Of a stretch of DNA of 64,000 nt, positions 8,477 through 18,479 are shown one piece after another. The notes under the pieces are model-generated. The model was not told the DNA's origin, made no database searches, and was given only the letters and a program-made list of their open reading frames with translations. Each line of letters opens with the position of its first letter. Position 1 is the stretch's first letter. Source of the DNA: Desulfospira joergensenii DSM 10085 (GTDB taxonomy: Bacteria; Desulfobacterota; Desulfobacteria; Desulfobacterales; Desulfobacteraceae); the NCBI RefSeq assembly GCF_000420085.1, contig NZ_ATUG01000002.1:372001-436000 (forward strand), read 5' to 3'. Made by a program: the position numbers and the translations under genes.

Positions 8477-8896
8477 GTGGCAGATAAAGAATTTGATTTT
8501 TGGCAGGACCATTCTCTGAACTATTTGAATATGGCCCTTTCCCATGATCGTCAGGAAAGATTGGAAAACCCTGACGGATACGGGAAACGGACCGGGGAAT
8601 GCGGGGATACGGTGGAGATTTTTCTGATGATCCGGAAAAACCGAATTGAGATCGTTTCCTATGAGATTGACGGATGTATGAATACCAATGCCAGCGCTGC
8701 GGCCCTGGTTGAAATGGCAGAGGGCCTGGACATCGATTCTGCCTGGAAAATCACCGACCAGACCCTCATCGATTTTCTGGAAACCATTCCCGAAGAAAGT
8801 TTTCATTGTGCGGAACTGGCCGTGGGTGCTTTTTACCTGGCCCTTTCCGATTATCAGAATAAAGCGGTTCAGGCGGACAGGATCGGAAAAACCTAG
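8477..8896 (+). CDS. NifU N-terminal/IscU-like iron-sulfur scaffold protein
   Basis: Stand-alone scaffold-like protein of 139 residues. The three expected Cys positions are present: GECGDTVEI (about 42), IDGCMNTNASAAALVEMAEG (about 68) and SFHCAELAVGAFYLAL (about 113). This fits the NifU_N/IscU fold that assembles Fe-S clusters. GTG start with GGAGAG 6 nt upstream. No IscS, NifS or ferredoxin gene adjoins it; the neighbour is a convergent histidine kinase whose 3' end overlaps by 4 nt. The unusual ECGDT context suggests a specialised paralogue. Confidence 0.85.
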   Translation: MADKEFDFWQDHSLNYLNMALSHDRQERLENPDGYGKRTGECGDTVEIFLMIRKNRIEIVSYEIDGCMNTNASAAALVEMAEGLDIDSAWKITDQTLIDFLETIPEESFHCAELAVGAFYLALSDYQNKAVQADRIGKT

Positions 8897-11469
8897 GCCC
8901 TGTCCGAAGCGTTGCGCATCAGACGGTTAACGCTCTTAATATAGTCCAGGTTATTACAGGGTTTGGACAGATGATCCAGGAACCGGTCCTTTTGCTTTAA
9001 CGCTTTGATGGATTCCAGGAACTCCAGGTTTCCGGATATAAATAAAATGGGAAGGGTTTTATTTTTTTTCCGGATATGCTGGTATACATCCATGCCGTTG
9101 AGGTTCCCCCGGAGGATGAAATCAAGGCTGACCAGATCATAGGTGTTTGAGTTTCGTTCGAAAAGTTCGATGCCGGCCCTGCCGGTGTCGACCACATCCA
9201 CCTGATGCTCATAGGGAGGATGGGAAAGGATTCGGGTCTGGATTTCAGCTATGGCAGACTCATCTTCCACCAGGAGAATATTCCGGCCGGATTTCAGGAC
9301 GGCTTCAGGGGCTTTACCGGTCTCTATGGATGAGGGCTGTTTTTGAAACCCGGGCAGGCGGATGAAAAACCGGGTGCCTGATTCAGGGGAAGAGTCAAAA
9401 AGAATCTTCCCTCCATGCAGATCAACGTATTTTTTAACGTTGGACAATCCATAGCCCGTACCTTTGGTGCCCGGGGGATAGGCCTGGGAGGTATCCCGGC
9501 TTCCCTTCAGGGTAAAGGCGGGCTCGTAGATGCGGTCCCTGAACTCCGGAGGAATGCCGCACCCGTTGTCAATGACTTCCAGAAGGACGTCCCTGTCCCG
9601 GCAGCAGGTTTTTATGGTGATCCGGGGGGTCTCGGTTTTGCCCAGGGCCTGAACGGAATTCTGGATCAGGTTGATCAGGGTGTGTTCGATCATTCCGGGG
9701 TCCGCCAGCAGGTTGGGGGTGTCCGGATGGTCTTCCCTGATCACTTCAATATCAATGAGTTCTTTTTTCAGCAGGTTCAGGACAAGATCTATTTTACGGC
9801 TCAGTTTGAAATATTCCTGTTTGGGTTCAATGTCCTTGGCAAAGGCCACCAGGTTTTTGGTCAGATTTTTTCCCCGGACGGTCTGGTCGAGAATCCGGTT
9901 GAAAAATTTAGACAGATCCTTGTTGGGGCAGTCCAGCAGTGCCAGTTCGGCGTTTCCCATGATGACCCCCAGGGTATTGTTGAAATCGTGGGCCATTTTT
10001 CCGGCGATCTGTCCCACCAGGGCCAGTTTTTTCTGCTCCTCAAAAATCTTCTGGGCCTGTATTTTTTCCTGTTCCGCCTGCTTAAGGGGGGTGATATCGG
10101 TATGGGTGCCGATGATTCTTAGGGCCGTTCCCTTATCATCCCTTTCAATGGCCTTGCCCCGCTCAAGGATCCAGACCCATTTCCCGGCCTTGTCCTTCAT
10201 GCGGAACTCCGTTGTAAAACCCTTGGTCCTTTTTTCAATACAGTCTTTGTTTATCTTAACCAGACGGGGCCTGTCTTCCGGGTGTATCCGGTCGGCCCAG
10301 GATCTGGCATCGGGGATGAATTCGTCTTTCCCATATCCGAGCATGGATGTGCAGCCCGGACTGAAATAGATGTGGCCGGTCTCTATATTCCAGTCCCATA
10401 TTCCGTCCCGGCTGGCTTCCATGGCCAGCCTGAACTGTTCTTCGCTCTTTCTCAGCTGTTCTTCTATCTGTTTACGATCCAGAATTTCCCGGGTCAGGGA
10501 AGCGTTTTGTTCAATGAGGTTCCGGGTCTGTTCCGTCACCCTCTTTTCAAGGAGTCTGTTCTGGTCGGCCAGTTCTTTTTTTGCCTGTTCAAGCTGGCGG
10601 GTCCGGTTCTTTATGGTGCGGTCCATGTCGGAGATTACCCGGGCCAGCCGGCCGATTTCATTGTCTGGCCTGACCGTGGGCGGCGGCACGAATTCTTCTT
10701 CGGACATGTTTTTAATGGCCGATGCCAGGTCTGAAAGGGGAAGAGAAACGGTTCTGGAAAGATAGATACTTAAAAGAAGAGCCAATCCCAGGGAGACGCC
10801 CAATGCCCCAAACGAGATGTTTTTTTTCAGGCTGAAATTTTCCATGAGCCTCTTTACCTGCTCTTCCAGTTCTTCCCGGGAGTCTTTCCGGAATTCATGG
10901 ATGAGTCTTCCTAACTCTCCACTTACAAAGGGCTCTATATCATTTTCCAGGAAAGTTGCGGCTTTTTCGTGGGAGGTCCGTGACAGATCTGACAATTGTC
11001 TGATCTGGGTTTCATAGACCTGTACCCCCTTATCCAATCGGCCCAGCCAGAGCTGGCTTTCCATGATTTCGGATTCTTCAGCGCTCAGTTCATGAAATTC
11101 TCTGGCCATGTCCTGCTGGGCCTGGTTGGCTTTTTGGGCGGAATCAAGGGCCTTTTTAAAACGGATCAGGGATTGGTGAATCCGTTCTTCTGCCTGGCCG
11201 ATTTCTTTTAATGCCGCATTCTTTTTATCCGGGGTTCCGGCGTATCCGTATTGGAGGGAAATATGAATCAGTTCCCTGGAGGCGGTATGGGATTCATTCA
11301 GGGCATCCTTCATCAAGGAGGTATATGTGGCTTCAACCAGAGCGCCTTTGCTGAATTGGGAAATCTGGTATTCAGATTCCCGGATCAAATCGCGGAAAAG
11401 TAAATTAACGGCCAGTATTATGCTCGCCAATATGAAAAGCGAAAATAGCAATCTGCCGCGAATACTCAT
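8893..11469 (-). CDS. membrane hybrid sensor histidine kinase (HAMP-PAS-HisKA-HATPase-receiver)
   Basis: Hybrid kinase of about 858 residues from ATG 11469 (MSIRGRLLFSLF). The frame is open further upstream but lacks a good start context there. Two membrane helices (about 6-24 and 220-240) frame a helical extracytoplasmic domain, followed by HAMP (SLPLSDLASAIKNMSEEEF), a coiled coil, a PAS/PAC domain (DGIWDWNIETGHIYFSPG), the phospho-acceptor motif KMAHDFNNTLG, HATPase (DNGCGIP, GTGYGLSNVKKY) and a receiver with phospho-Asp in LVSLDFILRG. The partner output is unknown; no response regulator with a DNA-binding domain is adjacent. Confidence 0.92.
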   Translation of the reverse strand: MSIRGRLLFSLFILASIILAVNLLFRDLIRESEYQISQFSKGALVEATYTSLMKDALNESHTASRELIHISLQYGYAGTPDKKNAALKEIGQAEERIHQSLIRFKKALDSAQKANQAQQDMAREFHELSAEESEIMESQLWLGRLDKGVQVYETQIRQLSDLSRTSHEKAATFLENDIEPFVSGELGRLIHEFRKDSREELEEQVKRLMENFSLKKNISFGALGVSLGLALLLSIYLSRTVSLPLSDLASAIKNMSEEEFVPPPTVRPDNEIGRLARVISDMDRTIKNRTRQLEQAKKELADQNRLLEKRVTEQTRNLIEQNASLTREILDRKQIEEQLRKSEEQFRLAMEASRDGIWDWNIETGHIYFSPGCTSMLGYGKDEFIPDARSWADRIHPEDRPRLVKINKDCIEKRTKGFTTEFRMKDKAGKWVWILERGKAIERDDKGTALRIIGTHTDITPLKQAEQEKIQAQKIFEEQKKLALVGQIAGKMAHDFNNTLGVIMGNAELALLDCPNKDLSKFFNRILDQTVRGKNLTKNLVAFAKDIEPKQEYFKLSRKIDLVLNLLKKELIDIEVIREDHPDTPNLLADPGMIEHTLINLIQNSVQALGKTETPRITIKTCCRDRDVLLEVIDNGCGIPPEFRDRIYEPAFTLKGSRDTSQAYPPGTKGTGYGLSNVKKYVDLHGGKILFDSSPESGTRFFIRLPGFQKQPSSIETGKAPEAVLKSGRNILLVEDESAIAEIQTRILSHPPYEHQVDVVDTGRAGIELFERNSNTYDLVSLDFILRGNLNGMDVYQHIRKKNKTLPILFISGNLEFLESIKALKQKDRFLDHLSKPCNNLDYIKSVNRLMRNASDRA

Positions 11470-11736
11470 CTGTTTTCCCCCGGACCCCGAATCATTTATA
11501 AAGAAAAATAAGGCCTGCGCTCGGGGTTTGTCAACCAACGAAAAATAGAGAGGAAGATATATTTGACAGTGCAGAAGAATCGTCATCCCCGGCAATAAAG
11601 GCTTCAGGCCGTTATCTGCCATGCGAAAACCCGATAAAATAAGGGATGGGGGTTGATGATTTCATGTTTTATGATATGGTTTCTTTCGTTCTGTCAACAA
11701 TGATTTCATGGCGAAAAATCGGAGGGTACACATCCT

Positions 11737-13491
11737 ATGATTTCCAATTCCATGGCCGTAAACTCTGTTGCCCGGAAAGGGCGACTATTCACGGCCGTCA
11801 TCACATTTATAGCCGTTACCTGCCTGGTCTGCCAGGCCCAGGACCTTGAAACAAAAACCAGCGAACCCGGAAAAGAGGCGGTTCTGGAGAAATCAGAGGC
11901 CCTTTCCGTTGGTGAGGATGAAGCCTCCGGCCGAAAAGATACCTCGATGAACATGCTGGCCTCTATCCTTGACCTGAAAAAAAGTCTGGCCCAGAGAATT
12001 GCCCAGAAAAAGGTTTTGCTTGAGAAGAGCGGTTCTGAAACGGAAAAGGCCGTTTTGAAAGAGGAACTGGCCAAACTGGATGAGAGCCTGGCCGGGGCCA
12101 ATTCGGATTTTGAACGGATTGCCACGGGAATTGACGTGGGGCTGTTTGCCCAGAAGAAAACAAAGAAATTCAACTGGGAAGATGAACTGGTCTCCCTGAT
12201 AGAACCGGGGATCAAGGAACTCAAACAGCTCACGGCCAAGGCCAGGCATAAAACCCAGCTAAAGGATGAGGTAACTTTTTACAAAGAGTTGCTTCCCATT
12301 GCCCGGGAGGCCAATGAAAATCTGGAGGCCCTTCTTTCAAAGGTCGAAGACAGGGTGCTGAAGAAAAATCTTGAGTCCCTTGTGCCTGAATGGGAAAGCG
12401 TAGAAAATCAGATCCAGAGCAAACTGGACATCGTCCAGATGGAGCTTGGAAAAATTGAAGCCGATGAGCAATCTCTGATAGACTCCGGCCGGGCATCCAT
12501 CAAGAATTTCGTCCGGACCCGGGGACTTTTTCTGTTCATTGCCCTGGTCGCCTGTATCGGGCTGGTGCTGTTCTTAAGAGTCCTCCACCGGAAGCTGATC
12601 CGGCTCGTCCCCGGGTATTCTGAAAAATACCAACCCTTTCATGTCAAGGCAATCGGTCTTTTTTTCAGGGTATTGACCTTTTTTCTGGCCCTTGTGGTCC
12701 TGATCTTTGTATTTTATACATTTGAAGACTGGGTTCTGCTCTCCCTGGCCGTTCTCTTCCTGGCCGGGCTGGGATGGGCGGCTAAAAATACCCTGCCCAG
12801 ATTCTGGAACCAGGGCCGTCTCATCCTCAATATCGGTCCGGTCAGGGAAGGGGAAAGGGTTGTCCTGGACGGGGTCCCCTGGCTGGTAAAAAACATCAAT
12901 ATGTTCAGCAGTCTGGAGAACCCTGACCTGGGGATTAAACTGAGACTGCCCATTGATGTGCTGATGGACAAGGTTTCCAGACCCTTTAACCGGCATGAAC
13001 CCTGGTTTCCCTGCCGGAAAGACGACTGGGTCATCCTGTCCGACGGAACCCGGGGATGCGTGACCAGCCTGTCCCAGGAAATGGTGGAGCTGGTCCAGCG
13101 CGGCGGGGCGCGAAAAATCTATCAGACCGGAGATTTTCTTTCCCTTGCCCCCCTGAACCTTTCCGCCAATTTCCGGATCAAGGTTGTGTTCGGCATTTCC
13201 TATGACCTTCAGGCCCGGTCAACGGGCAGCGTGCTGGAGATTCTGGATCAAACCATCCGGGACCGGATCCGGGACGAAGGATATGAGGATTCCCTGCTCA
13301 ATCTCAGGGTTGAGTTTGCCCAGGCCGGCGGGTCTTCCCTTGATTTCGTGGTGATTTCCGATTTCAAGGGAGAGATGGCTCCCCTTTACAACCGCCTGGT
13401 CAGGGCCATCCAGAGGTGGTGCGTGGATGCCTGCACGGAAAACAGCTGGGAAATTCCCTTTCCCCAGCTTACGGTCCACAAAGGCGGCTGA
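11737..13491 (+). CDS. MscS-like mechanosensitive channel with long periplasmic coiled-coil domain
   Basis: A 584-residue protein, twice the length of minimal MscS. A signal peptide (about 15-35, ending CQAQ) precedes a helical, probably coiled-coil periplasmic region (60-250). Membrane helices lie at about 265-285, 310-330 and 335-355. The beta and C-terminal MscS regions follow, including FNRHEPWFPCRKDDWVIL and the closing SWEIPFPQLTVH, which matches the end of many MscS proteins. GGAGG lies 11 nt before the ATG. Probably an osmotic safety valve or small-molecule channel; gating is not predictable here. Monocistronic in appearance. Confidence 0.82.
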   Translation: MISNSMAVNSVARKGRLFTAVITFIAVTCLVCQAQDLETKTSEPGKEAVLEKSEALSVGEDEASGRKDTSMNMLASILDLKKSLAQRIAQKKVLLEKSGSETEKAVLKEELAKLDESLAGANSDFERIATGIDVGLFAQKKTKKFNWEDELVSLIEPGIKELKQLTAKARHKTQLKDEVTFYKELLPIAREANENLEALLSKVEDRVLKKNLESLVPEWESVENQIQSKLDIVQMELGKIEADEQSLIDSGRASIKNFVRTRGLFLFIALVACIGLVLFLRVLHRKLIRLVPGYSEKYQPFHVKAIGLFFRVLTFFLALVVLIFVFYTFEDWVLLSLAVLFLAGLGWAAKNTLPRFWNQGRLILNIGPVREGERVVLDGVPWLVKNINMFSSLENPDLGIKLRLPIDVLMDKVSRPFNRHEPWFPCRKDDWVILSDGTRGCVTSLSQEMVELVQRGGARKIYQTGDFLSLAPLNLSANFRIKVVFGISYDLQARSTGSVLEILDQTIRDRIRDEGYEDSLLNLRVEFAQAGGSSLDFVVISDFKGEMAPLYNRLVRAIQRWCVDACTENSWEIPFPQLTVHKGG

Positions 13492-13812
13492 TGTTTTTCC
13501 ATCCAGGCTGTTTCGCCAACAGGGAAAATGGGTCCGGGAGGCTGGTTTTTTTTTAGACCAAAAGGTCCGGCCCGGACATTGGCTCCTGCCCCTGCCCCGC
13601 ATGGATGAAAAAGGATGAAAATGATGGGCTAAGTAATTGGATTTTAATTGGATATGCTGTCGTTTCAGTCTCTTGTACATGGCCTGGAAATTATTATTCG
13701 CGCTTGGGCTGGATTTGTTATGGGAAATAAGATATGATTTCGAATTATACAGATTGAAGCATTAATGGGAAAAGTATGAAGTTTTTTTCACAAATCTTTA
13801 GGTTTTGTTTCA
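13492..13812. other. 320-nt intergenic region, nothing recognised
   Basis: Between two plus-strand genes. It becomes AT-rich toward the HDOD-kinase gene and probably holds its promoter, but no convincing -35/-10 pair, terminator or RNA was found. Confidence 0.3.
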
Positions 13813-15957
13813 ATGACGCCAGAAAGAGATATATTCGCGGAAATTAAAAAATCAAGGCATCTTCCCAAGCTTCCCCAGGTGATGCTGAAACTGATCAAGG
13901 CCTGCAATGACGAAAAGTCAAACACCCAGGATCTGACAGATATCATTTCCACGGACCCGGGACTGACCTCCAAACTTCTCCAGATCATCGGATCTCCCTA
14001 TATCAATCTGCCCGAGGATGTGAATACCATCAAGGGGGCCGTGGTTTACCTGGGACTGGATACCATCCGGAACATCGCCATTTCTTCTTCTGCCATGCAT
14101 TTTTTCAGCCTGGCAAAAAATCTTCCCGAGTTCAATATCAGCCGGTTCTGGTTCCATTCCTATAAATGCGGTCTCCTGGCCCAGAGGCTTGCCCGGGAGT
14201 GCGGGCTGCCCAATACGGAGGAATTCTTTCTGGCCGGACTTCTCCATGACATCGGCAGGCTCATCCTGATCCAGGCCTGCCCCGATGAGTATAAGAGCAT
14301 TTTAAAGTCCGCTGACGGAGAAGAAGAGATCCTGGTCCAGGAGATGGAAAAATTCGGAGCCGACGCCCCCCGGGTCAGCGCCTGGTTTTTCCGCCAGTGG
14401 AACCTGAACCCTCTGATTTCCGGGGCCGTCATGTTTATCAATGAGCCGGCAGATAAAATAAAGAGCGAACTGGTTCAGATCAAAGTGGTTTACATGGCCA
14501 ATATCCTGGCCAATCCTTCGGCCCTTGAGCGGATTCCCGAGCTGGCATCCTTTTCAGAACTGCCTGGAGATCTTCTCGAAGAGATGACCACAGGAGTGGA
14601 ACAAGAGGTGATGGAGATGGCCGCCAACCTCGGCCTGAAGCTTGACCAGCCCCAGGGCGGGGAGGATGATACGGCCATTGCCGGCCGGGTCAGGGATTAC
14701 TCATTGTTTTACGGAACCCTGGAAAACCTGCTCATGGCAAAGGACCTGGACTCCATCATGGAGATCGTCCATAACGGGTTGAAAATCATATTTGATGTGG
14801 GGCGGGTCTTTTTTTTCTTCCCGGACCATAAGCAGACCCTTCTTTCAGGAGACAGCTGGGGCCGGGATAAACTTCACAAGATCGTAAAGAGCATTGCCCT
14901 GCCCATGTCCAACCGGACCAGCCTGCTGGTCCGGTCTGTCAAGGAAAAGAAGGTTCAGTGCAGTTTCAGATCCGAAAACAAAAAGGTTCAGGCCATCTCC
15001 GACACCCAGATTATCCGCCTGCTTGAGGCGGACGGATTTTACACCGTTCCGGTCTTCTCCAGGGAACGGGTTGTCTGTTTACTGGTCATGGGGGTGGACC
15101 AGACAGCTGCCCGTCAGATGGACAAGGATCAAGGACTGGTGGAAGTCTTTTCAAGGCAGGTGGGAGTCTGTATGGAAAATATTCTCTTTCACCGGGAATA
15201 CGCCCTGGACATGAATGAAAAGAAGATGGAAGCCTATGCCACACTCACCAACAGGGTGGTCCATGAGATCAACAATCCCATTGCCATCATCAAAAATTAC
15301 CTGGAAACCCTGAGATTGAAACTGCCGGACAAGCATCCGGCCCAGGAGGATCTGTCCGTGGTGGGAGAGGAGATGACCCGGGTATCGACCCTGCTTGAAG
15401 ATCTTTCAGTCTTTGCCAGGCCCAAAATCGGCGGGTTTGAGTTTCTGGACATCAACCGGTTCTGCTCCCGGATCTTTGACCTGCTGAAAAAATCCTTTTT
15501 CATGTCCCGGCAGATCGAGGCCACCATGGTTGCAGATCCTGATCTGCCCAGAGTCAAAACCGACGGAAACGCCTTGAAGCAGGTGCTGATCAATTTGTTT
15601 AAAAACGCGGCCGAGGCCATGGAAACCGGTGGGAAAATAGAGGTCCGGACAAAATTTCTGGCCGATTCGAGCAAAATAATGATCGATGAGAAAAAGCGGG
15701 TCCCCGGTGAGATTGAAATTCAGATATCCGATAATGGACCGGGCATTTCCCCGGAAATAAAAAACCGTTTATTTGAACCCTATAACAGCTCCAAGACAGG
15801 GAAAAAGAACTCGGGCCTGGGCCTGGCCATTGTTCATTCCATTGTCAAGGAACTTAACGGCAGAATCACCTGTGAAAGCCGGGAGGGAAAAGGCACCCGC
15901 TTTTCCATTTTTCTGCCTGTACTTTCCGGGAACGATGACCCCGGATCGGATCAATAA
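13813..15957 (+). CDS. HDOD-GAF-histidine kinase fusion protein
   Basis: A 714-residue cytoplasmic signalling protein. The HDOD domain fills about 1-215 (LPKLPQVMLKLIKACND, STDPGLTSKLLQIIGSP, FLAGLLHDIGRLIL). A GAF-like region lies at about 300-460. The kinase core follows: NRVVHEINNPIAIIKNYLETL with the phospho-His, N-box QVLINLFKNAAEAME, SDNGPGIS and GLGLAIVHSIVKELNG. No receiver is present. It is 12 nt from the next gene, which encodes an MshEN-like protein, and then an FlhG-like ATPase; the set may regulate a pilus-, secretion- or motility-like machine (inference). Confidence 0.9.
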   Translation: MTPERDIFAEIKKSRHLPKLPQVMLKLIKACNDEKSNTQDLTDIISTDPGLTSKLLQIIGSPYINLPEDVNTIKGAVVYLGLDTIRNIAISSSAMHFFSLAKNLPEFNISRFWFHSYKCGLLAQRLARECGLPNTEEFFLAGLLHDIGRLILIQACPDEYKSILKSADGEEEILVQEMEKFGADAPRVSAWFFRQWNLNPLISGAVMFINEPADKIKSELVQIKVVYMANILANPSALERIPELASFSELPGDLLEEMTTGVEQEVMEMAANLGLKLDQPQGGEDDTAIAGRVRDYSLFYGTLENLLMAKDLDSIMEIVHNGLKIIFDVGRVFFFFPDHKQTLLSGDSWGRDKLHKIVKSIALPMSNRTSLLVRSVKEKKVQCSFRSENKKVQAISDTQIIRLLEADGFYTVPVFSRERVVCLLVMGVDQTAARQMDKDQGLVEVFSRQVGVCMENILFHREYALDMNEKKMEAYATLTNRVVHEINNPIAIIKNYLETLRLKLPDKHPAQEDLSVVGEEMTRVSTLLEDLSVFARPKIGGFEFLDINRFCSRIFDLLKKSFFMSRQIEATMVADPDLPRVKTDGNALKQVLINLFKNAAEAMETGGKIEVRTKFLADSSKIMIDEKKRVPGEIEIQISDNGPGISPEIKNRLFEPYNSSKTGKKNSGLGLAIVHSIVKELNGRITCESREGKGTRFSIFLPVLSGNDDPGSDQ

Positions 15958-15969
15958 GGAATCGGTTCA

Positions 15970-16965
15970 TTGGAGAGATCATCCGCTCAAAATAAATCCA
16001 GCCTGCAGATCGGTGAGCTATTCATCGAGGAAGGTCTGATCTCCCCCCAGGATATGGAAAGGGCCCTGGCTGTACAGGAAAAAAGCCTTGATTCCCAGAG
16101 CCGGAATCGGCCCAGGCTGTTTGGAATGATTCTCTGTGACCTGAACCTGGTGACGCCGGTGGACATTTACCATGTCCTCAAGAAAAACAACACACTCATG
16201 ACCCTTCAGGGGTATCTTGAAAGCCGGGGGATTCTTCCCCCCGGGGCCATCCAAAATGCAGAGGTCCGTGCCCAAGAAACCGGGATCCCCCTGATCAGCA
16301 TTCTGCTGGAGGACGATATCATTCCCAGGCAGCAAATGGCAAAGATCCTGGTGGACCTGTTTCACATTCCCCTGAGATCCATCAGTGATTTTGTGTTTAA
16401 TAAAAAGGACCGTGCCAAGCTTGCCAGACTCATATCCAGTCAAGACGCCGGATCCAACGGGGTGATTCCCCTGCTCCTCCAGGGAAAATCCCTTTTATGC
16501 GGGATCACGGATCCGGATAACCTTCTTTTCATCCGGGAGTTGAGCAACAAATTTCCCCTGTACCGGTTTGAGGCCCTTTTTATTCCCTTTTCCGGATTTG
16601 TCTGGTTCTATAAACTTCTGTATAATGAAACCCATACGATTTCTCCGGGAATTGAAAAATCGAAAGAAAAATCCATGGAACTCTCCCTGCTCACGGATTA
16701 TGAGGCGGTTATCAAGGATCCGGTAATTGAAAAGGACGGGGTTCTGGCCCTGTACGAGCGGTATGAACTGCTTCGCAAACTGCTGGGATGTAAAGGAGAT
16801 CAGGACCGCCGGGTGGCGTTTCAGACCTTTATCATGGAAAAGCACGAGGCCATTACCCGGAAATTTCAATGCAGATCCATACGGTTTTCCCTGGAGAATG
16901 ACCAGGGGCAGGTTATGATCGCGGCATTTCCCAAACACCAGGAAAAAAATCCATGGCAAAAGTAA
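15970..16965 (+). CDS. MshEN/GspE N-terminal domain-like protein
   Basis: A 331-residue protein starting at TTG (AAGGA 9 nt upstream). The first 60 residues (GELFIEEGLISPQDMERALAVQE) and a second region around 85-180 (GYLESRGILPPGAIQNAE, LVDLFHIPLRSISDFV) resemble the N-terminal domains of type II secretion/pilus ATPases (T2SSE_N/MshEN), some of which bind c-di-GMP. No ATPase domain follows. The C-terminal 130 residues are unassigned. It overlaps the FlhG-like gene by 13 nt, so the two are coupled. A c-di-GMP-responsive adaptor is plausible but unproven. Confidence 0.7.
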   Translation: MERSSAQNKSSLQIGELFIEEGLISPQDMERALAVQEKSLDSQSRNRPRLFGMILCDLNLVTPVDIYHVLKKNNTLMTLQGYLESRGILPPGAIQNAEVRAQETGIPLISILLEDDIIPRQQMAKILVDLFHIPLRSISDFVFNKKDRAKLARLISSQDAGSNGVIPLLLQGKSLLCGITDPDNLLFIRELSNKFPLYRFEALFIPFSGFVWFYKLLYNETHTISPGIEKSKEKSMELSLLTDYEAVIKDPVIEKDGVLALYERYELLRKLLGCKGDQDRRVAFQTFIMEKHEAITRKFQCRSIRFSLENDQGQVMIAAFPKHQEKNPWQK

Positions 16966-18161
16966 TCACCGTTACCAGCGGAAAAGGGGGCGTCGGGAAG
17001 ACCAGTATCAGCCTGAACCTTTCTCTGGCTCTTTCCTCGGCCGGTTTCAAGGTCTGCCTCTTTGATGCCGACCTGGGCCTGGCCAATGTCAACATCCTCA
17101 CCGGACTCTTTCCTGAAAACGGGCTTGAACAGGTCATGGACGGGGACCTTACCCTGAATGAGATCATGATCAGGGACTTCCACGGGATCGATATTATTCC
17201 GGGCAGTTCAGGGGTTGAGAAAATGGCAGACCTGACCCTGAAGGAATCCGACACCCTGATAAAAGCCTTTCTGAAATTGGATGCCTATGATTATTTCATC
17301 TTTGACACTTCAGCGGGGATCTCCGCCCAGGTCCTCTCCTTCTGCATGGCCTCCCATGAGATGATCCTGGTGGTTACACCCGAGCCCACCTCCCTGACCG
17401 ATGCCTATTCCCTGTTAAAGGTTCTGTCGGAGAACCGGCAGGTTCCGGCCGTAAAAGTGGTGGTCAACCAGGTCAAGACCCGGGCCTCTGCCCTGAAAAC
17501 CTGGTCCAAGTTAAAAGGAACCGTCCAGAGATTTCTCCGCATCAAAATTTCCCCCCTGGGCATCGTGGCCCATGACCGGAACGTTCCGGCCGCCATCATA
17601 TCCCAGGTCCCCTTTTTTATCCTTTCCCCGGACAGTGTGGCCACCAGATGTATCCGGTCCATTTCCCAGAAACTGGCCCTGGTTCCGGATGAACAGGCAG
17701 ACATTCCCATGGAGCTTTTCTGGCACCAATGCTTTCAATTCTTTAACAGCCGGAAAAAAGCCGAATCCCAGACCCGGGCATCGGGGCGCCGCCGCCCGGG
17801 CCCAGCCACCCCTGGGACCCCACCGGCCCGGGATTATTCTTTGGAACTGGCAGAACTCAAGCAAGGCCTGTCCCGGATTGAGGCCCAGGTCTCCCGGCTC
17901 ATGGACGATACCGCCGGGATAAAGGACCTCATGGGTCAGGTGACGGAGCTGAAAAGGATATTCAAACAGAAGGCCTTTTCCAGCCCTGGAGAGAAGCCTG
18001 TCCCGGACCGGACCCTTCACCGGCAAAGGCCCGCTCCGGCTGAGGCGGCGGATCGCCCTGAAGATTCCGACAAGGGGATTTCCCCCGTTGCCGCCCCCCT
18101 TCCCAAACCCGGGAAGATCTACCTCGATTTTGAAGCCTGGATGAAAAAGCGTTCGGTTTAA
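16953..18161 (+). CDS. MinD/FlhG-family P-loop ATPase
   Basis: A 402-residue protein. Residues 1-260 are a MinD/ParA-type ATPase: deviant Walker A SGKGGVGKTS (about 9-18), FDADLGLANVNILTG, and switch motif FIFDTSAGIS with Ser-Ala where Asp-Thr precede. The ADLGLANVNIL run and SLTDAYSLLK favour FlhG over plasmid ParA. The C-terminal 140 residues are Pro/Arg-rich linker, a short coiled coil (LELAELKQGLSRIEAQ) and a conserved-looking tail. No flagellar gene is in the window, so its target (flagellum, pilus or other polar structure) is unknown. Confidence 0.85.
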   Translation: MAKVITVTSGKGGVGKTSISLNLSLALSSAGFKVCLFDADLGLANVNILTGLFPENGLEQVMDGDLTLNEIMIRDFHGIDIIPGSSGVEKMADLTLKESDTLIKAFLKLDAYDYFIFDTSAGISAQVLSFCMASHEMILVVTPEPTSLTDAYSLLKVLSENRQVPAVKVVVNQVKTRASALKTWSKLKGTVQRFLRIKISPLGIVAHDRNVPAAIISQVPFFILSPDSVATRCIRSISQKLALVPDEQADIPMELFWHQCFQFFNSRKKAESQTRASGRRRPGPATPGTPPARDYSLELAELKQGLSRIEAQVSRLMDDTAGIKDLMGQVTELKRIFKQKAFSSPGEKPVPDRTLHRQRPAPAEAADRPEDSDKGISPVAAPLPKPGKIYLDFEAWMKKRSV

Positions 18162-18479
18162 AACAAAGGCATTCCTTACTGCTTTTTGGGATGGATCTTT
18201 TCACTGCAAATTTTAATTAATAGATCCATAGCTGTTCTCAAAAGAATATACCGAATCTTGCCGGGAGGAGCAAAGATTTTGCGCTCATTCTCGAAAATCA
18301 TCCATGATTTTCTCCGAGGAGGGACCCCTTCTCCACCGGCGTCCTGCCGCCCGAAGGAATCCAATCCGCGAAAACCTCTGCTCCTCCCCGAGTATGGGCT
18401 CAGTCCAAATATAAGGTGAAAATAAAGGAAGATAGTTTTGAAAACCGCTATAAGCTTGAACCACCGGGATGGCTTCTGG
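18162..18479. other. 318-nt convergent intergenic region with a hairpin
   Basis: Lies between the plus-strand FlhG-like gene and minus-strand pncB. A perfect 9-bp inverted repeat (GAAAATCAT / ATGATTTTC at 18293-18312) sits in the middle and may help end transcription. No gene recognised. Confidence 0.35.
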
